Positions 27,746 to 39,103 of a DNA stretch of 64,000 bases are shown one piece after another. Each line of letters begins with the position of its first letter. Within the stretch, counting starts at the first letter, position 1. Origin of the DNA: Shewanella phaeophyticola (GTDB lineage Bacteria; Pseudomonadota; Gammaproteobacteria; Enterobacterales; Shewanellaceae); the NCBI RefSeq assembly GCF_025398315.1, contig NZ_JAODOQ010000001.1, forward strand, positions 1,178,001-1,242,000. The letters run 5' to 3'. Both the position numbers and the translations under genes were made by a program. The notes beneath the pieces are model-generated. The model did not search any database. It saw only the letters and a list, made by a program, of their open reading frames with translations, and was not told the DNA's origin.

Positions 27746-30202
27746 ATGAGGTCAGCATATAAAGTATATTTTGCACTTTTATGTTCGTTTTTTCTCTTCG
27801 CTTGTGGCGGTGGAGGTAGTATTACAGATGATGACTCGGGAGATAGTACCGATACAACGACAACAATAACCTTAACTATCGACAACAATCAAATCTCAGT
27901 TGCCGAGCCTGCAATTCTTACCGCTACCGTTTTAGATTCCGATGGTGATGCGGTTAACACTTTAGTCACCTTTGCCCTTAATGACGATTCTTACGGTACA
28001 TTCACGCCAAGTACCGGTGAGGTAGTAACGAATGCTAATGGTGTTGCAACTATTCAGTTGGATACCGCCGAGGTTAATACTGGGGCTACAGTTACAGCAA
28101 CTACCTCTGATGGCGATTCTGCAACAGTATACGTGACCATGGCCGGTGATGGCGGTGCTGCTGACGGTGGTGCTCAAGTGTCATTGGTGTTAACTGATGC
28201 TTCGGGTAATAGCATTGATTCAATCAGCACTTTATCCCCTGGTAAGTTAACTGCGACAGTGTCTGGTATTAGTAAAACCTCGATTGTGACGTTTGCTAGT
28301 TCAATTGGTGATTTACCAGTGACCACCGCGGTGACAGACTCGTCTGGGAAAGCGACTGTTGATATATACGCGGGTAGTTCCCTCGGCGCTGGTGAAGCCA
28401 CTGCAACCTTATCAACCAATGAAACAGGCTCAACCATCGTTGTCGTGGGTGCGACAAACGTGGTTATGGGCAGCGGCGATCCTTTTGAAGAAGGTGTGGC
28501 ATCGATTAGTACAACCGATTTATCTGCAGGTGGTACAACGACGATTTCTGTATTGATTCAAGATGATGAAGGCAATCCTTACACAGAACCTGTGGATGTT
28601 AACTTTTCATCAACCTGTGCAAATAAAAGCCCAGCTCAAGCGGTGATAAGCTCTCCCGTTTCCTCTAGCAATGGTGTCGCAACAACGACTTACCGTGCAG
28701 AAGGTTGTGTGGGTGAAGACCAAATTAATGTCACAGCCAGTGCTGGTGGCATTAGTTTATCTGCAGTGGGTACGCTGAATGTACTGCAATCAGATGTGGG
28801 CAGTATTGTGTTTGTATCAGCCACGCCTGAAAATATCAGTATTTTGGGTACTGGTGGTACTGAATCATCCGTTGTTCAATTTAAAGTATTAGATAAGAAC
28901 AACAATGTGGTTGCTAACCAAAATGTGTTGTTTTCTTTAAATACTAGCGTGGGTGGTGTGGCTATTGATCCTATCGAAGCGACAACAGATAGCGATGGTT
29001 TAGTCCAGACTGTGGTAAATACAGGTACTGTCTCCACATCTTTGCGTGTGACTGCCACTGTTGATAATGATGCCGTACCAGCGATTTCGAGCCAATCAAG
29101 TCAACTTATTGTATCAACAGGTATTCCTGATCAAGACAGCTTTTCTGTTTCAGCAGAAATACTCAATCCTGAAGGCTGGGATGTTGACGGTACCGAAGTA
29201 ACGGTTACTGCACGTATGGCAGATGCCTTTAACAACCCTGTCCCTGATGGAACGACAGTGTCTTTTACCACTGAAGGTGGGTCTATTGAAGATGCCTGTC
29301 AAACGCTTGATGGTGCTTGTTCTGTTACTTGGACCAGTCAATTACCAAGACCAGAAGGCCAGACCATTTTAAATGCCGCTGGGCAAATGACCCGTAATCC
29401 TGATGCAACCTTAGGTTATGACTCGGCTTTGGATCTTTACGGCAACATTTACGGCCAAAAGTACGGTGGTCGTGCAACGATTACAGCGACTGCTATTGGT
29501 GAAGAGTCATTCCCTGACTTAAATGGTAATGGCCGTTTTGATGCCTCTGAAGCAACAGAGTTTACCTCTGGTACGGATGTAACCGGTCAATCGTTTGATT
29601 TAAATGATGCGTATAATGATTATAACGAGGATGGTTTCTTTAACCCTCAGCAAACCGGTGGTCAGACAGGCGGTTCATTAGAAGAGTTAGTTGATTTCAA
29701 CTCTAACGGTGTGTTTGACGTCAAAGACGGTAAGTACAACGGTGTGCTGTGTTCAGACCCTGTACATAGCGCTTGTGCTGATGGTGTAAATGAATCTAAA
29801 TCATTGTTCGTTCGTCGTAGTGTTACCTTAGTGATGTCAGGCAGTACAGCGTTTGCAACTGCTCCAGCCGATATTATCGTTGTGGATAGTACGGGAACTC
29901 ATTCGGGTGAAAGCAGCATGACGATTGTGGGTAAAGGTTCTGCAACAGCAACATTTACCATTTCTGATTTACACAATCAGCAAATGCCTGCCGGTTCAAT
30001 CGTTAGGTTTACCACTTCAGCTGGCTCAGTGGTGAGCACCAGTGAATACACATGGCCGAGCTCTAATTACAATGGTGGACGCCAATTTACGGCGACGATT
30101 AAAGGTGAAGATGAAGCTAACACTGGGGTATTTATTGTTGAAGTTGAATCGCCTAATGGCCTGGCAACTCAGGTGGTATCAATTGGTGTCACAATCCTCT
30201 AA
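27746..30202 (+). CDS. Large lipoprotein with bacterial Ig-like (Big_1/invasin-type) repeats
   Basis: An 818-residue lipoprotein with signal peptide and lipobox LFAC (Cys20) followed by a Gly-rich linker and an acidic/Thr-rich spacer (about 27-45). At least five Ig-like repeats follow, each with the Big_1 pattern of 'TATVxDxxGxxV...V.F....G......T...G.A....' (for example 59-110, 155-200, 262-315, 360-420, 475-520). Residues about 588-660 hold three Asp/Asn-rich loops (DLNGNGRFD, DYNEDGFFN, DFNSNGVFD) resembling EF-hand or dockerin calcium loops. It is surface-exposed or periplasmic and probably adhesive or structural. There is no C-terminal anchor or barrel. It is monocistronic, with AGGGAG before the ATG at 27746. 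Confidence 0.82.
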   Translation: MRSAYKVYFALLCSFFLFACGGGGSITDDDSGDSTDTTTTITLTIDNNQISVAEPAILTATVLDSDGDAVNTLVTFALNDDSYGTFTPSTGEVVTNANGVATIQLDTAEVNTGATVTATTSDGDSATVYVTMAGDGGAADGGAQVSLVLTDASGNSIDSISTLSPGKLTATVSGISKTSIVTFASSIGDLPVTTAVTDSSGKATVDIYAGSSLGAGEATATLSTNETGSTIVVVGATNVVMGSGDPFEEGVASISTTDLSAGGTTTISVLIQDDEGNPYTEPVDVNFSSTCANKSPAQAVISSPVSSSNGVATTTYRAEGCVGEDQINVTASAGGISLSAVGTLNVLQSDVGSIVFVSATPENISILGTGGTESSVVQFKVLDKNNNVVANQNVLFSLNTSVGGVAIDPIEATTDSDGLVQTVVNTGTVSTSLRVTATVDNDAVPAISSQSSQLIVSTGIPDQDSFSVSAEILNPEGWDVDGTEVTVTARMADAFNNPVPDGTTVSFTTEGGSIEDACQTLDGACSVTWTSQLPRPEGQTILNAAGQMTRNPDATLGYDSALDLYGNIYGQKYGGRATITATAIGEESFPDLNGNGRFDASEATEFTSGTDVTGQSFDLNDAYNDYNEDGFFNPQQTGGQTGGSLEELVDFNSNGVFDVKDGKYNGVLCSDPVHSACADGVNESKSLFVRRSVTLVMSGSTAFATAPADIIVVDSTGTHSGESSMTIVGKGSATATFTISDLHNQQMPAGSIVRFTTSAGSVVSTSEYTWPSSNYNGGRQFTATIKGEDEANTGVFIVEVESPNGLATQVVSIGVTIL

Positions 30203-30220
30203 TTGAGCTGGTGATAAAAG

Positions 30221-30266
30221 AAAGGCGCATTATTGACTTTATACTCCAAAGGGCGCCTTTTTGTTT
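30221..30266 (+). terminator. Rho-independent terminator after the Ig-repeat lipoprotein
   Basis: Stem AAAGGCGC / GCGCCTTT with a 24-nt loop and a following T run (TTTTTGTTTTT). It lies 19 bp after the stop codon. Confidence 0.65.
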
Positions 30267-30291
30267 TTAGATTAGATTCACCATAAATAAA

Positions 30292-30320
30292 AAAGCCAGT
30301 GATGAAAGTCACTGGCATTT
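30292..30320 (-). terminator. Rho-independent terminator after astB
   Basis: Stem GCCAGTGA / TCACTGGC around a 6-nt loop with T runs on both sides. On the leftward strand it follows the astB stop by about 20 bp. Confidence 0.78.
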
Positions 30321-30338
30321 TTGTTGACATTTTAAGCG

Positions 30339-31673
30339 TTATTTTTGGAATTGATATACGCTACCAAGCTTTAAAATTTGTGTTAACTCATCTAATGCGG
30401 TGCGTGATTCGATAATCAATTGTGGGTCTGCCAGATCGTTTACCGTGAGTTGGTCGCGATAATGTTTATCCACCCAGGTGTTTAAGCGAGTAAATAGGGC
30501 GTTATTCATCAAGGTGTTTTGATTCACCGCTTCCACTTCTTGCTCGTTCATTGCTACGCGTAAACGTAAACAAGCTGGACCACCACCATTTTGCATGCTT
30601 TGTTTTACGTCGTAATAGCGCACTTGCTTTATGGGTGTGCCTAGTGTGACGAGTTCATTTAAGTAAGCAAATACCGCAGGGTTTTCTTGACAATTAGTTG
30701 GGGCGATAATGGCCATTTCACCAGACGGTAAAGTAATAATCTGTGTATTAAACAAGTAACTACGAACAGCATCATCAATTGATACTTGGTCTGTTGACAC
30801 TTTAACAAAATGCATGTCAGAGCTCATTTTACGACGAATTTCATCAAATTTTGCGTCGGTATTTAAAAAGGCTTGTTCATGGTAAAACAGCACATTTTGG
30901 TTACCGACAGAAATTACATCATTATGAAATACCCCTTGGTCAATAACACCAGGGTTTTGCTGCATAAACACACAACTTTCATCGTCAAGCTGATGTAAAC
31001 GTGCTACTGCTTGTGAGGCTTCTAACGTTTGACGTGCCGGATACTTTGTAGGTTTAACAGCACTTGGGTTCGTGGCTTGTTGACCATAAACAAATAACTC
31101 AACCCCAGCGTGTCCATATTCGCTGCACAATCGCGTATGGTTTGCAGCACCTTCATCGCCAAAGCTTGTGTGTTCAGGGAGATGTTGATGATGCCTAAAG
31201 TGGCGATCGTTATTAAATGTGGCTTGTAAAATTTTGCCTGTGGTGACGGGTTCGATACTGCGGTGCAACTTATCGACTAAATTGGCCGGAGTAAAATGTA
31301 CTTTTCCGTCACGGGTGTCGGCACTGGGTGACACCGTGGCTGCATTTGCGATCCACATACTTGATGCGCTGCAACAAGCATTAAGCAATGCAGGAGCTTG
31401 TTGAGCAGCTTTTTGTAAAACTTCAGTATCTGACCCTGAAAAACCAATTCGACGTAACGTGTATAGATCAGGGCGCTCCTGAGGGGCTAATACGCCTTGC
31501 ACCATACCTAAATCTGCTAATGACTTGGCTTTTTGCAAACCTTGTTTAGCTGCTGCTTTAGGGTTTGAGGTGAGCGCTGCATTGTTTAACGAGGCGACAT
31601 TACCAAACGATAGTCCAGCATAGTTATGGGTTGATCCAACCAAGCCATCAAAGTTTGCTTCAAAATGCTTCAT
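30339..31673 (-). CDS. astB: N-succinylarginine dihydrolase
   Basis: A 444-residue cytosolic enzyme of the AST arginine catabolic pathway. It converts N2-succinylarginine to N2-succinylornithine, CO2 and two ammonia. The start [20 protein letters not shown] and the active-site region [12 protein letters not shown] (catalytic Cys) are diagnostic, and His residues in EYGHAGVEL and [10 protein letters not shown] fit the expected site. Length matches E. coli AstB (447). In E. coli it lies in astCADBE; here it stands alone between a lipoprotein gene and topA, so the rest of the pathway must be elsewhere. Confidence 0.95.
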   Translation of the reverse strand: MKHFEANFDGLVGSTHNYAGLSFGNVASLNNAALTSNPKAAAKQGLQKAKSLADLGMVQGVLAPQERPDLYTLRRIGFSGSDTEVLQKAAQQAPALLNACCSASSMWIANAATVSPSADTRDGKVHFTPANLVDKLHRSIEPVTTGKILQATFNNDRHFRHHQHLPEHTSFGDEGAANHTRLCSEYGHAGVELFVYGQQATNPSAVKPTKYPARQTLEASQAVARLHQLDDESCVFMQQNPGVIDQGVFHNDVISVGNQNVLFYHEQAFLNTDAKFDEIRRKMSSDMHFVKVSTDQVSIDDAVRSYLFNTQIITLPSGEMAIIAPTNCQENPAVFAYLNELVTLGTPIKQVRYYDVKQSMQNGGGPACLRLRVAMNEQEVEAVNQNTLMNNALFTRLNTWVDKHYRDQLTVNDLADPQLIIESRTALDELTQILKLGSVYQFQK

Positions 31674-32055
31674 TCGTGATCCTTGAGAAATTTTGTGAAT
31701 AATTATTATTGTAGTTACACTTTTTTGTGTTACTTATAAAAAAGGAAACGTGATTACTCATGTCAGTTAACGCTAATTTAACGTCAGTATACTGAAGCTA
31801 TAAGGGTTAACAAGGTGTGCTAAATTCACATAAACACGCTTAAATGACTAAAAATGCACTGAAGATGCTCCGAAGTATCATTAAGTGAAAAATTACGTTT
31901 AAAAAACGCATATTATTTTTTACATTTTTTATTATTGTTTAAAAAATGACTTAACAACCTATATAAAAGAGGGATTAACTTGAAACTATTGTCTCAACCC
32001 TCTATATATGGAACCAATTTTCTATATTCTGAGACTTTTTGGCGCAAATAAAACT
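31674..32055. other. Intergenic region between divergent astB and topA
   Basis: About 380 bp, AT-rich, holding the promoters for both genes. A TATATAA at about 31960 could be a -10 for topA but no well-spaced -35 goes with it. No binding site was recognised and no small frame has a ribosome binding site. Confidence 0.4.
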
Positions 32056-34695
32056 ATGGGTAAATCGCTAGTTATTGTCGAATCGCCGGCCAAAGCCAAG
32101 ACAATTAATAAATATCTTGGTAAAGATTTCATCGTGAAGTCGAGTGTAGGTCACATCCGTGACTTACCGACTTCGTCTACTTCTGACGGTACAACCGCGA
32201 CTAAAACCGCTGCTGAAGTCAGAAAAATGTCACCTGAAGAAAAAGCTAAATACAAGCTAATCAGAGACAAACAAGCACTTGTGGCGCGTATGGGCGTCAA
32301 CCCAGATAAAGGTTGGGCTGCCAAGTACCAAATTTTACCTGGCAAAGAGAAAGTCGTTAAAGAACTCAAAACCTTAGCTGAGTCAGCCGACCAAATCTAT
32401 CTCGCAACGGATTTGGACCGTGAAGGGGAAGCCATTGCCTGGCATTTACAGGAAATCATTGGTGGCGACGCTTCGCGGTATCAACGTGTGGTATTTAACG
32501 AAATTACCAAAACAGCCATCCAAGATGCCTTCAGCAAACCGTCGGTACTTGATACCAACATGGTTAATGCTCAACAAGCGCGCCGCTTTTTAGACCGCGT
32601 CGTTGGCTTTATGGTGTCACCATTATTATGGAAAAAGGTGACTCGTGGATTATCTGCCGGTCGTGTGCAATCGGTTGCTGTACGCTTAGTGGTTGAGCGT
32701 GAAAGTGAAATTAAGGCGTTTGTTCCTGAAGAGTTTTGGGATATTCATGCCGATTTAAATACCACTAAAGCGCAAAGTTTAAAAATGCAGGTGATGAAAT
32801 ATCAATCAGCTGCGTTTGAACCCATTAATGAAGCACAGGCTCAAGTTGCAGTTGATGCGCTTCGTAATGAAACGTTTGTGATTTCAGCTCGCGAAGATAA
32901 AGCAACGTCGAGCAAACCTTCAGCCCCCTTTATTACCTCTACACTGCAACAAGCAGCGAGTACCCGTCTGAGTTTTGGTGTGAAAAAAACCATGATGATG
33001 GCGCAGCGTTTGTATGAGGCTGGGCATATTACCTATATGCGTACTGACTCTACAAACTTAAGCCAAGAAGCGGTCGAAAATGTCCGTGAAATGATTGGCT
33101 CTGAGTTTGGTGCTAAGTATTTGCCTGCCGATCCTATTCGTTATGGCAGCAAAGAAGGTGCGCAAGAGGCGCACGAAGCGATTAGACCGTCAAACGTTGC
33201 GGTGCATTCTGCATCACTGACCGATATGGAACGTGACGCTCAGCGCCTATATGAGCTGATTTGGCGTCAGTTTGTTGCTTGTCAAATGACACCAGCACAA
33301 TACGATGCGACGCGATTAACGGTTACCGCAGGTGATTATGAGTTAAAAGCCAGTGGCCGTACGTTACGTTTTGATGGTTGGACTCGTGTGCAGCCACCAA
33401 TGGGTAAGAAAAACGATGATGATAACACCTTGCCAGTGGTTGAAAAGGGCGACAAGCTAACACTTGATAAGTTACTGCCAAAGCAGCACTTTACCAAGCC
33501 GCCAGCACGTTACAGCGAAGCCTCATTAGTTAAAGAGCTTGAAAAACGTGGCATTGGTCGTCCATCAACTTATGCAACAATTATTTCGACCATTCAAGAC
33601 CGTGGCTATGTGAAAGTGGATAACCGTCGCTTCTTCGCCGAGAAAATGGGTGAGATTGTCAGTGAACGTTTAGTTGACAGCTTTAAAGATTTAATGAGCT
33701 ACGACTTTACCGCCAGCATGGAGCAAACATTAGATGATGTTGCTCAAGGTAAGTTGGATTGGAAAAAAGTACTCGACGGTTTTTACGGTGACTTTACCAA
33801 ACAACTGTTGTTGGCTGAGTTAGACCCAAGTGAAGGCGGTATGCGCCCGAATGAGATGGTACTAACAGAAGACATTAAATGCCCAACATGTGGTCGTCCA
33901 ATGGGGATCCGCACCGGTTCTACAGGGGTATTCTTAGGCTGTTCAGGTTATGCATTGCCGCCTAAAGAGCGTTGTAAAACCACGCTTAACTTAACCCCAG
34001 GTGAAGAAGCAGTTAGCGATAACGAAGATGGTGAAACAGAAGCATTACGCGCTAAACATCGTTGTGGCAAATGTGGTACAGCAATGGACAGTTACCTCAT
34101 TGATGAGTCTCGTAAATTGCATGTGTGTGGTAATAACCCATCATGTGACGGTTACGAAGTCGAAGCTGGCCAGTTTAAGATTAAAGGCTATGAAGGCTCT
34201 ATCATTGAGTGCGATCGTTGCGGCAATGATATGGAACTTAAAAATGGCCGTTTTGGTAAGTATTTTGGTTGCACGAATAGCGAGTGTAAAAACACCCGCA
34301 AACTGTTGAAAAACGGTGAAGCTGCGCCTCCAAAAGAAGATCCTATTTACCTGCCAGAATTAAAATGTACTAAATCAGATGCCCATTTTGTGTTAAGAGA
34401 TGGTGCAGCAGGTATATTTTTAGCGGCAAGTACTTTCCCCAAATCACGCGAAACACGTGCGCCATTAGTGGAAGAGCTGGTTAAGTATCGCGAACTGTTA
34501 TGGCCTAAGTACGCTTACCTTGCAGATGCACCTGTTGAAGATGATGACGGTAACAAAGCCGCTGTTAAATTCAGCCGTAAAACTAAAGAGCAATATGTTG
34601 CGACAGAAGTTGATGGCAAAGCGACAGGCTGGTCTTCTAAGTTTGTTAATGGCAAATGGGTGAGTGAAACGACCAAGAAAAAAGCCAAGAAGTAA
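32056..34695 (+). CDS. topA: DNA topoisomerase I
   Basis: An 879-residue type IA topoisomerase that relaxes negatively supercoiled DNA. The ATG at 32056 gives the canonical start [22 protein letters not shown]; an upstream frame extension is not conserved. The Toprim domain has [16 protein letters not shown], and the active Tyr is Y327 in [29 protein letters not shown] is intact. Three C-terminal four-Cys zinc repeats follow (CPTCGRPM..., CGKCGTAM..., CDRCGNDM...), then a basic Lys-rich tail. Slightly longer than E. coli TopA (865). Confidence 0.96.
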   Translation: MGKSLVIVESPAKAKTINKYLGKDFIVKSSVGHIRDLPTSSTSDGTTATKTAAEVRKMSPEEKAKYKLIRDKQALVARMGVNPDKGWAAKYQILPGKEKVVKELKTLAESADQIYLATDLDREGEAIAWHLQEIIGGDASRYQRVVFNEITKTAIQDAFSKPSVLDTNMVNAQQARRFLDRVVGFMVSPLLWKKVTRGLSAGRVQSVAVRLVVERESEIKAFVPEEFWDIHADLNTTKAQSLKMQVMKYQSAAFEPINEAQAQVAVDALRNETFVISAREDKATSSKPSAPFITSTLQQAASTRLSFGVKKTMMMAQRLYEAGHITYMRTDSTNLSQEAVENVREMIGSEFGAKYLPADPIRYGSKEGAQEAHEAIRPSNVAVHSASLTDMERDAQRLYELIWRQFVACQMTPAQYDATRLTVTAGDYELKASGRTLRFDGWTRVQPPMGKKNDDDNTLPVVEKGDKLTLDKLLPKQHFTKPPARYSEASLVKELEKRGIGRPSTYATIISTIQDRGYVKVDNRRFFAEKMGEIVSERLVDSFKDLMSYDFTASMEQTLDDVAQGKLDWKKVLDGFYGDFTKQLLLAELDPSEGGMRPNEMVLTEDIKCPTCGRPMGIRTGSTGVFLGCSGYALPPKERCKTTLNLTPGEEAVSDNEDGETEALRAKHRCGKCGTAMDSYLIDESRKLHVCGNNPSCDGYEVEAGQFKIKGYEGSIIECDRCGNDMELKNGRFGKYFGCTNSECKNTRKLLKNGEAAPPKEDPIYLPELKCTKSDAHFVLRDGAAGIFLAASTFPKSRETRAPLVEELVKYRELLWPKYAYLADAPVEDDDGNKAAVKFSRKTKEQYVATEVDGKATGWSSKFVNGKWVSETTKKKAKK

Positions 34696-34714
34696 TTTTT
34701 ACTTCAATCAAAAT

Positions 34715-34740
34715 AGCGTTACCTGCGGGTAGCGCTTTTT
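34715..34740 (+). terminator. Rho-independent terminator after topA
   Basis: Stem AGCGTTACC / GGGTAGCGCT with a short TGC loop and a TTTTTT run, 19 bp after the topA stop. Confidence 0.72.
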
Positions 34741-34756
34741 TATGCCTGCTATTTAA

Positions 34757-35018
34757 TACCATTTCCATTAATTATGTGACCAATCAGAGTCGCTCAGACT
34801 GTTCAGTTTGAGGCGCATTGTTGAAATAATGGTTATTCCCTTCTAAGGCAATGCAACAAAGAAATGGACTGTCTGAGCGTCTCCTGCAAGGCGGGTTTCT
34901 GTACCTTCTATGCTGCTTAATAGTATTTTGACGTAGAGCAACTATGCCTACAATCCTATTACTTGCCTAGAAGGTACAGAATTCCCGCTGAATGACCAGA
35001 TAATTAGTGGAATTGGTA
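34757..35018 (-). repeat. Family A repeat, copy 2 (262 bp)
   Basis: It begins TACCATTTCCATTAATTATG and ends with the complement of TACCAATTCCACTAATTA, so it is inverted relative to copy 1. It is nearly identical to copy 3 at 46084-46345, differing by a few substitutions (for example GTACCTTCT against GTGCCTTCT). It fills almost the whole gap between the topA terminator and the 3' end of umuC. No coding capacity. Confidence 0.88.
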
Positions 35019-35029
35019 TAATCAATTAA

Positions 35030-36286
35030 CTAACAACGAATAATTGGAATATGGCGCCAATCAGTGGTGTACTGTGGCGTTAAAAAATCGCGATGCATTG
35101 CCCATTTCTGTTGTGTTCCTTGCGCACCTAAAAATAAGGTGTTGCTGCCATAGCGGTGATTGATGTTATCGAGTACCTGCATCAATTGTGGTTTGGCTTT
35201 GCTGACATTGAATAAGTCGAGTTGTTGATGTTGACTGTTGACTAAATCAAGTAAGCCGACGCCCACTTTGTAATAATGAACACCGGGACGGTATAGCTGT
35301 TGGATTACTGTTGATGCGGCATGGGTCATTTCAGCGCTACAGTGCGTGGCACAGGTAAAGTTAACATTCACTTTAAAACTTTGCGGGTAGCTATCGTGAG
35401 GAGAGTTATGCGCGAATAACATCATTACCTTGCATAATGATTGCTGTTTTCTGGCTTTGGCTGCCGCGATAGAGATATGCATACATAAGGCTTGGTGTAA
35501 GCTGTCGATATCGGTAATGCGCTCGCCGACGCTGCGGGTTGAAAATATTTGCTGTTTGTCGGCCTTTGCTTCATCCCATTGTTTACATACTATGCCATTA
35601 AGCTCACGAATGGTACGCTCTATTTCAATGCTAAATTGTTTGCGCATTATCGACGGTGAGGTGTTTGCTAGCTCCCAGGCTGTATGAATATTCATTAGAT
35701 CTAACTTGGCCGCTGTTTTACGGCCAATTCCCCACACATCGCTTACAGATTGCGAGGCTAGTGTTGCTTGGCGCACGACGTCATTATCGATAACGCAAAC
35801 CCCACCCGATGAGGCTGATAATTTAGCGGCTTTGTTGGCGATTTTTGCGAGGGTTAATGTTGGCTCTATGCCCACACACACCGGCAGCCGAGTATATTGC
35901 CAAACCGTTTGCCTAATTAGTCTTGCATGAGTGGCCAAGCAGGGAATAGCTTGTTGGCAATGTTGAAAAGATAAAAAGGACTCATCAATACTATAAATAT
36001 GTTGCTCTGGGGCAAAGCGGCCAATCACTTGCATCATTTTGGCGGATAGGTCAGCGTACAACTCATAATTGCTGGATAGCACGACCACTTGATGCTGGCG
36101 ACAAAGATTGGCAATTTGAAAATAAGGCGTAAATTTGGGTATTCCTAACTCAATTGCGAGGCGATTTGCGGCTACAACGCAACCATCATTGTTAGACAAT
36201 ACAATCACCGGACGATGACGCCATTCAGGCCTAAATACCTGTTCTGCACTGCAATAGTATGAGGTTGCATCGACTAGCGCGAACAT
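35030..36286 (-). CDS. umuC: DNA polymerase V catalytic subunit UmuC
   Basis: A 418-residue Y-family translesion polymerase. It starts MFALVDATSYYCSAEQVFRP, with catalytic acidic residues in MFALVDA and SIDESF, the VLSNNDGCVVAAN nucleotide-binding segment, and DVWGIGRKTAAKL helix-hairpin-helix. The little-finger domain has RSVGERITD, and the C-terminus ends SPRYTT-like as TPQYTTDWRHIPI. It overlaps umuD by 13 bp, giving a coupled umuDC operon under SOS control. A family A repeat lies 11 bp beyond the stop. Confidence 0.95.
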   Translation of the reverse strand: MFALVDATSYYCSAEQVFRPEWRHRPVIVLSNNDGCVVAANRLAIELGIPKFTPYFQIANLCRQHQVVVLSSNYELYADLSAKMMQVIGRFAPEQHIYSIDESFLSFQHCQQAIPCLATHARLIRQTVWQYTRLPVCVGIEPTLTLAKIANKAAKLSASSGGVCVIDNDVVRQATLASQSVSDVWGIGRKTAAKLDLMNIHTAWELANTSPSIMRKQFSIEIERTIRELNGIVCKQWDEAKADKQQIFSTRSVGERITDIDSLHQALCMHISIAAAKARKQQSLCKVMMLFAHNSPHDSYPQSFKVNVNFTCATHCSAEMTHAASTVIQQLYRPGVHYYKVGVGLLDLVNSQHQQLDLFNVSKAKPQLMQVLDNINHRYGSNTLFLGAQGTQQKWAMHRDFLTPQYTTDWRHIPIIRC

Positions 36287-36681
36287 AAGTTAATAGCCTC
36301 ATCATGGCACCGTATAGAGTAAATGACGCTGCCTTCGATACTAAAATCATCATATTGATTAATCACAACATCGGGGTAAGCATCGTTTGAGGAGAGCAAT
36401 AATCGCCGCTTAAGGTCGATCATTTTACACACGAATTCGCCATTAAGATTGGCGACAATCACTTGGCCATTTTTAACAGAGCAACTGCGGTCAACAATCA
36501 CTAAGTCACCATCAAAAATACCAACCCCTATCATCGAATCGCCCTGAACCTTGCCAATAAACGTTGCACTTGGGTGCGTAATCAGTAGCTCATCTAGGCT
36601 TAATGGTCGCTGTTGATACTCTGCTGCAGGCGACTCAAAACCGCTAATGCCGCCAGCTATGTATATCGGGATCACTTTCAT
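36274..36681 (-). CDS. umuD: DNA polymerase V subunit UmuD (self-cleaving)
   Basis: A 135-residue S24 peptidase-fold protein. Catalytic Ser is in GKVQGDSMIG (about S50) and Lys in EFVCKMID (about K86). The N-terminal arm is short, and the expected cleavage site lies in GISGFESPAAEY. Here the residue before Gly-Phe is Ser13, where E. coli UmuD has Cys24, so RecA-stimulated self-cleavage would be Ser-Gly rather than Cys-Gly. Cleaved UmuD' pairs with UmuC to form Pol V. Two LexA boxes lie 47-95 bp upstream. Confidence 0.94.
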   Translation of the reverse strand: MKVIPIYIAGGISGFESPAAEYQQRPLSLDELLITHPSATFIGKVQGDSMIGVGIFDGDLVIVDRSCSVKNGQVIVANLNGEFVCKMIDLKRRLLLSSNDAYPDVVINQYDDFSIEGSVIYSIRCHDEAINLCSR

Positions 36682-36727
36682 ATCTGCACCAAGCCATCAC
36701 ATAATTGCATTGTGTAAATAAACTGAA

Positions 36728-36761
36728 CTGTACAAATAAATAGTACTGTTTAAATATACAG
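36728..36761 (-). promoter_or_regulatory. Two tandem LexA (SOS) boxes upstream of umuDC
   Basis: The site at 36746-36761, CTGTTTAAATATACAG, is a full CTG-N10-CAG LexA box with an AT-rich centre. A second at 36728-36743, CTGTACAAATAAATAG, has one changed base in its right arm and lies 18 bp away, nearer to umuD. The pair marks the operon as strongly LexA-repressed and DNA-damage inducible. Confidence 0.85.
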
Positions 36762-36841
36762 TATTCTAGCAGTGAAACAGAAATGATCAAATAATGATTG
36801 CGAAAGATTGTTGTGAAGGACGATGAACGCGAACAGTGGAC

Positions 36842-36872
36842 ACAAAAAAAGCCTCTTGACGAGGCTTTTTGT
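36842..36872 (-). terminator. Terminator after the coiled-coil membrane protein gene
   Basis: Stem ACAAAAAAAGCCTC / GAGGCTTTTTGT around TTGAC. Read leftward it ends the transcript of the gene stopping at 36898, keeping it separate from umuDC. Confidence 0.8.
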
Positions 36873-36897
36873 GATCAACAGATTAAGACGAACAGTA

Positions 36898-37677
36898 CTA
36901 CCATTTCTTTTTAGGCTGAAACAGCATGTCGATATCATCACCTTCTTTTTTCGGTGCTGGCGTACTTGGTTCTGTACGACGTTGTGCGCCCATAATTTCA
37001 TCGAGCAATTGCTTTGCTTCATCAACTTTACGGGCAATAAATGGATCGTTTGGGGTTTGCGCTTTAATGGTGTGTAAGGTGTTTAATGCTTTGGTCACCA
37101 TTTGTTTACTCGAGCCATATTGCTTCATAAAGCAGGCGGCTCGAGCACGGCTTATCATTGACTCAACGTTAATTCGTAGTTGCAAATTATCGATGCGCAT
37201 TTCTTCTTCGGCAAACACCGTAGGGTCAACTTTTCCTTTATTATGCTCAGCACGCAATATTGCTTTCAGCTTTTTAAGCGTTTTGACTAATTCAAGGATT
37301 TGTCTGTCGTTATCGGGCAAGCGAAAGTTTTCGACTGCTGGAACTTGGCTTGGTGAATTTGACACTGTGGTGACTTGTGCTTTGATATCACCTAGGCGAC
37401 GTTCATAGTCTGATTTTAATTGACCGCTAGCATGAGTTAATGATTGTTCCAGTGCGTCTTGAATGCGGCGGTAAAGTACTAACATGATATGGCTGGAGCA
37501 AGGTGCCATACCTGTGTTAGACAAGACAGCGTCGGTTTCGTCAATAATGGCACGTTGACGAGATACTTCAATACGGCGTTCAGCTTCTGCACGCTCTTTT
37601 TGTTGTTGGACAATACTAAAACCAATGATGAGTAATAGCAGTGCACCAATAAGAATTAATACTACAATTAAGGACAT
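36898..37677 (-). CDS. Conserved membrane-anchored coiled-coil protein, function unknown
   Basis: A 259-residue protein with one N-terminal transmembrane helix (residues about 3-24, SLIVVLILIGALLLLIIGF), then a basic, Glu/Arg-rich helix (QQQKERAEAERRIEVSRQR) and mainly helical sequence. The region at about 155-235 (RINVESMISRARAACFMK...ALNTLHTI) looks like a short TPR-type helical pair. The tail is proline- and lysine-rich (STPAPKKEGDDIDMLFQPKKKW). I do not recognise a named family; homologues seem to be Shewanella/Alteromonadales proteins. It lies between umuDC and cysB on its own. Confidence 0.6.
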   Translation of the reverse strand: MSLIVVLILIGALLLLIIGFSIVQQQKERAEAERRIEVSRQRAIIDETDAVLSNTGMAPCSSHIMLVLYRRIQDALEQSLTHASGQLKSDYERRLGDIKAQVTTVSNSPSQVPAVENFRLPDNDRQILELVKTLKKLKAILRAEHNKGKVDPTVFAEEEMRIDNLQLRINVESMISRARAACFMKQYGSSKQMVTKALNTLHTIKAQTPNDPFIARKVDEAKQLLDEIMGAQRRTEPSTPAPKKEGDDIDMLFQPKKKW

Positions 37678-39035
<1,358 letters not shown>

Positions 39036-39046
39036 TCCTGACGTAA

Positions 39047-39076
39047 TAAAAAACCTCGCCGCGGCGAGGTTTTTTA
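39047..39076. terminator. Bidirectional terminator between cysB and purN
   Basis: Stem AAAAAACCTCGCC / GGCGAGGTTTTTT with flanking T and A runs. It can end cysB rightward and purMN leftward. Confidence 0.85.
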
Positions 39077-39103
39077 TGTCTGAGTCGTGCTGGTTAATTA
39101 AAG

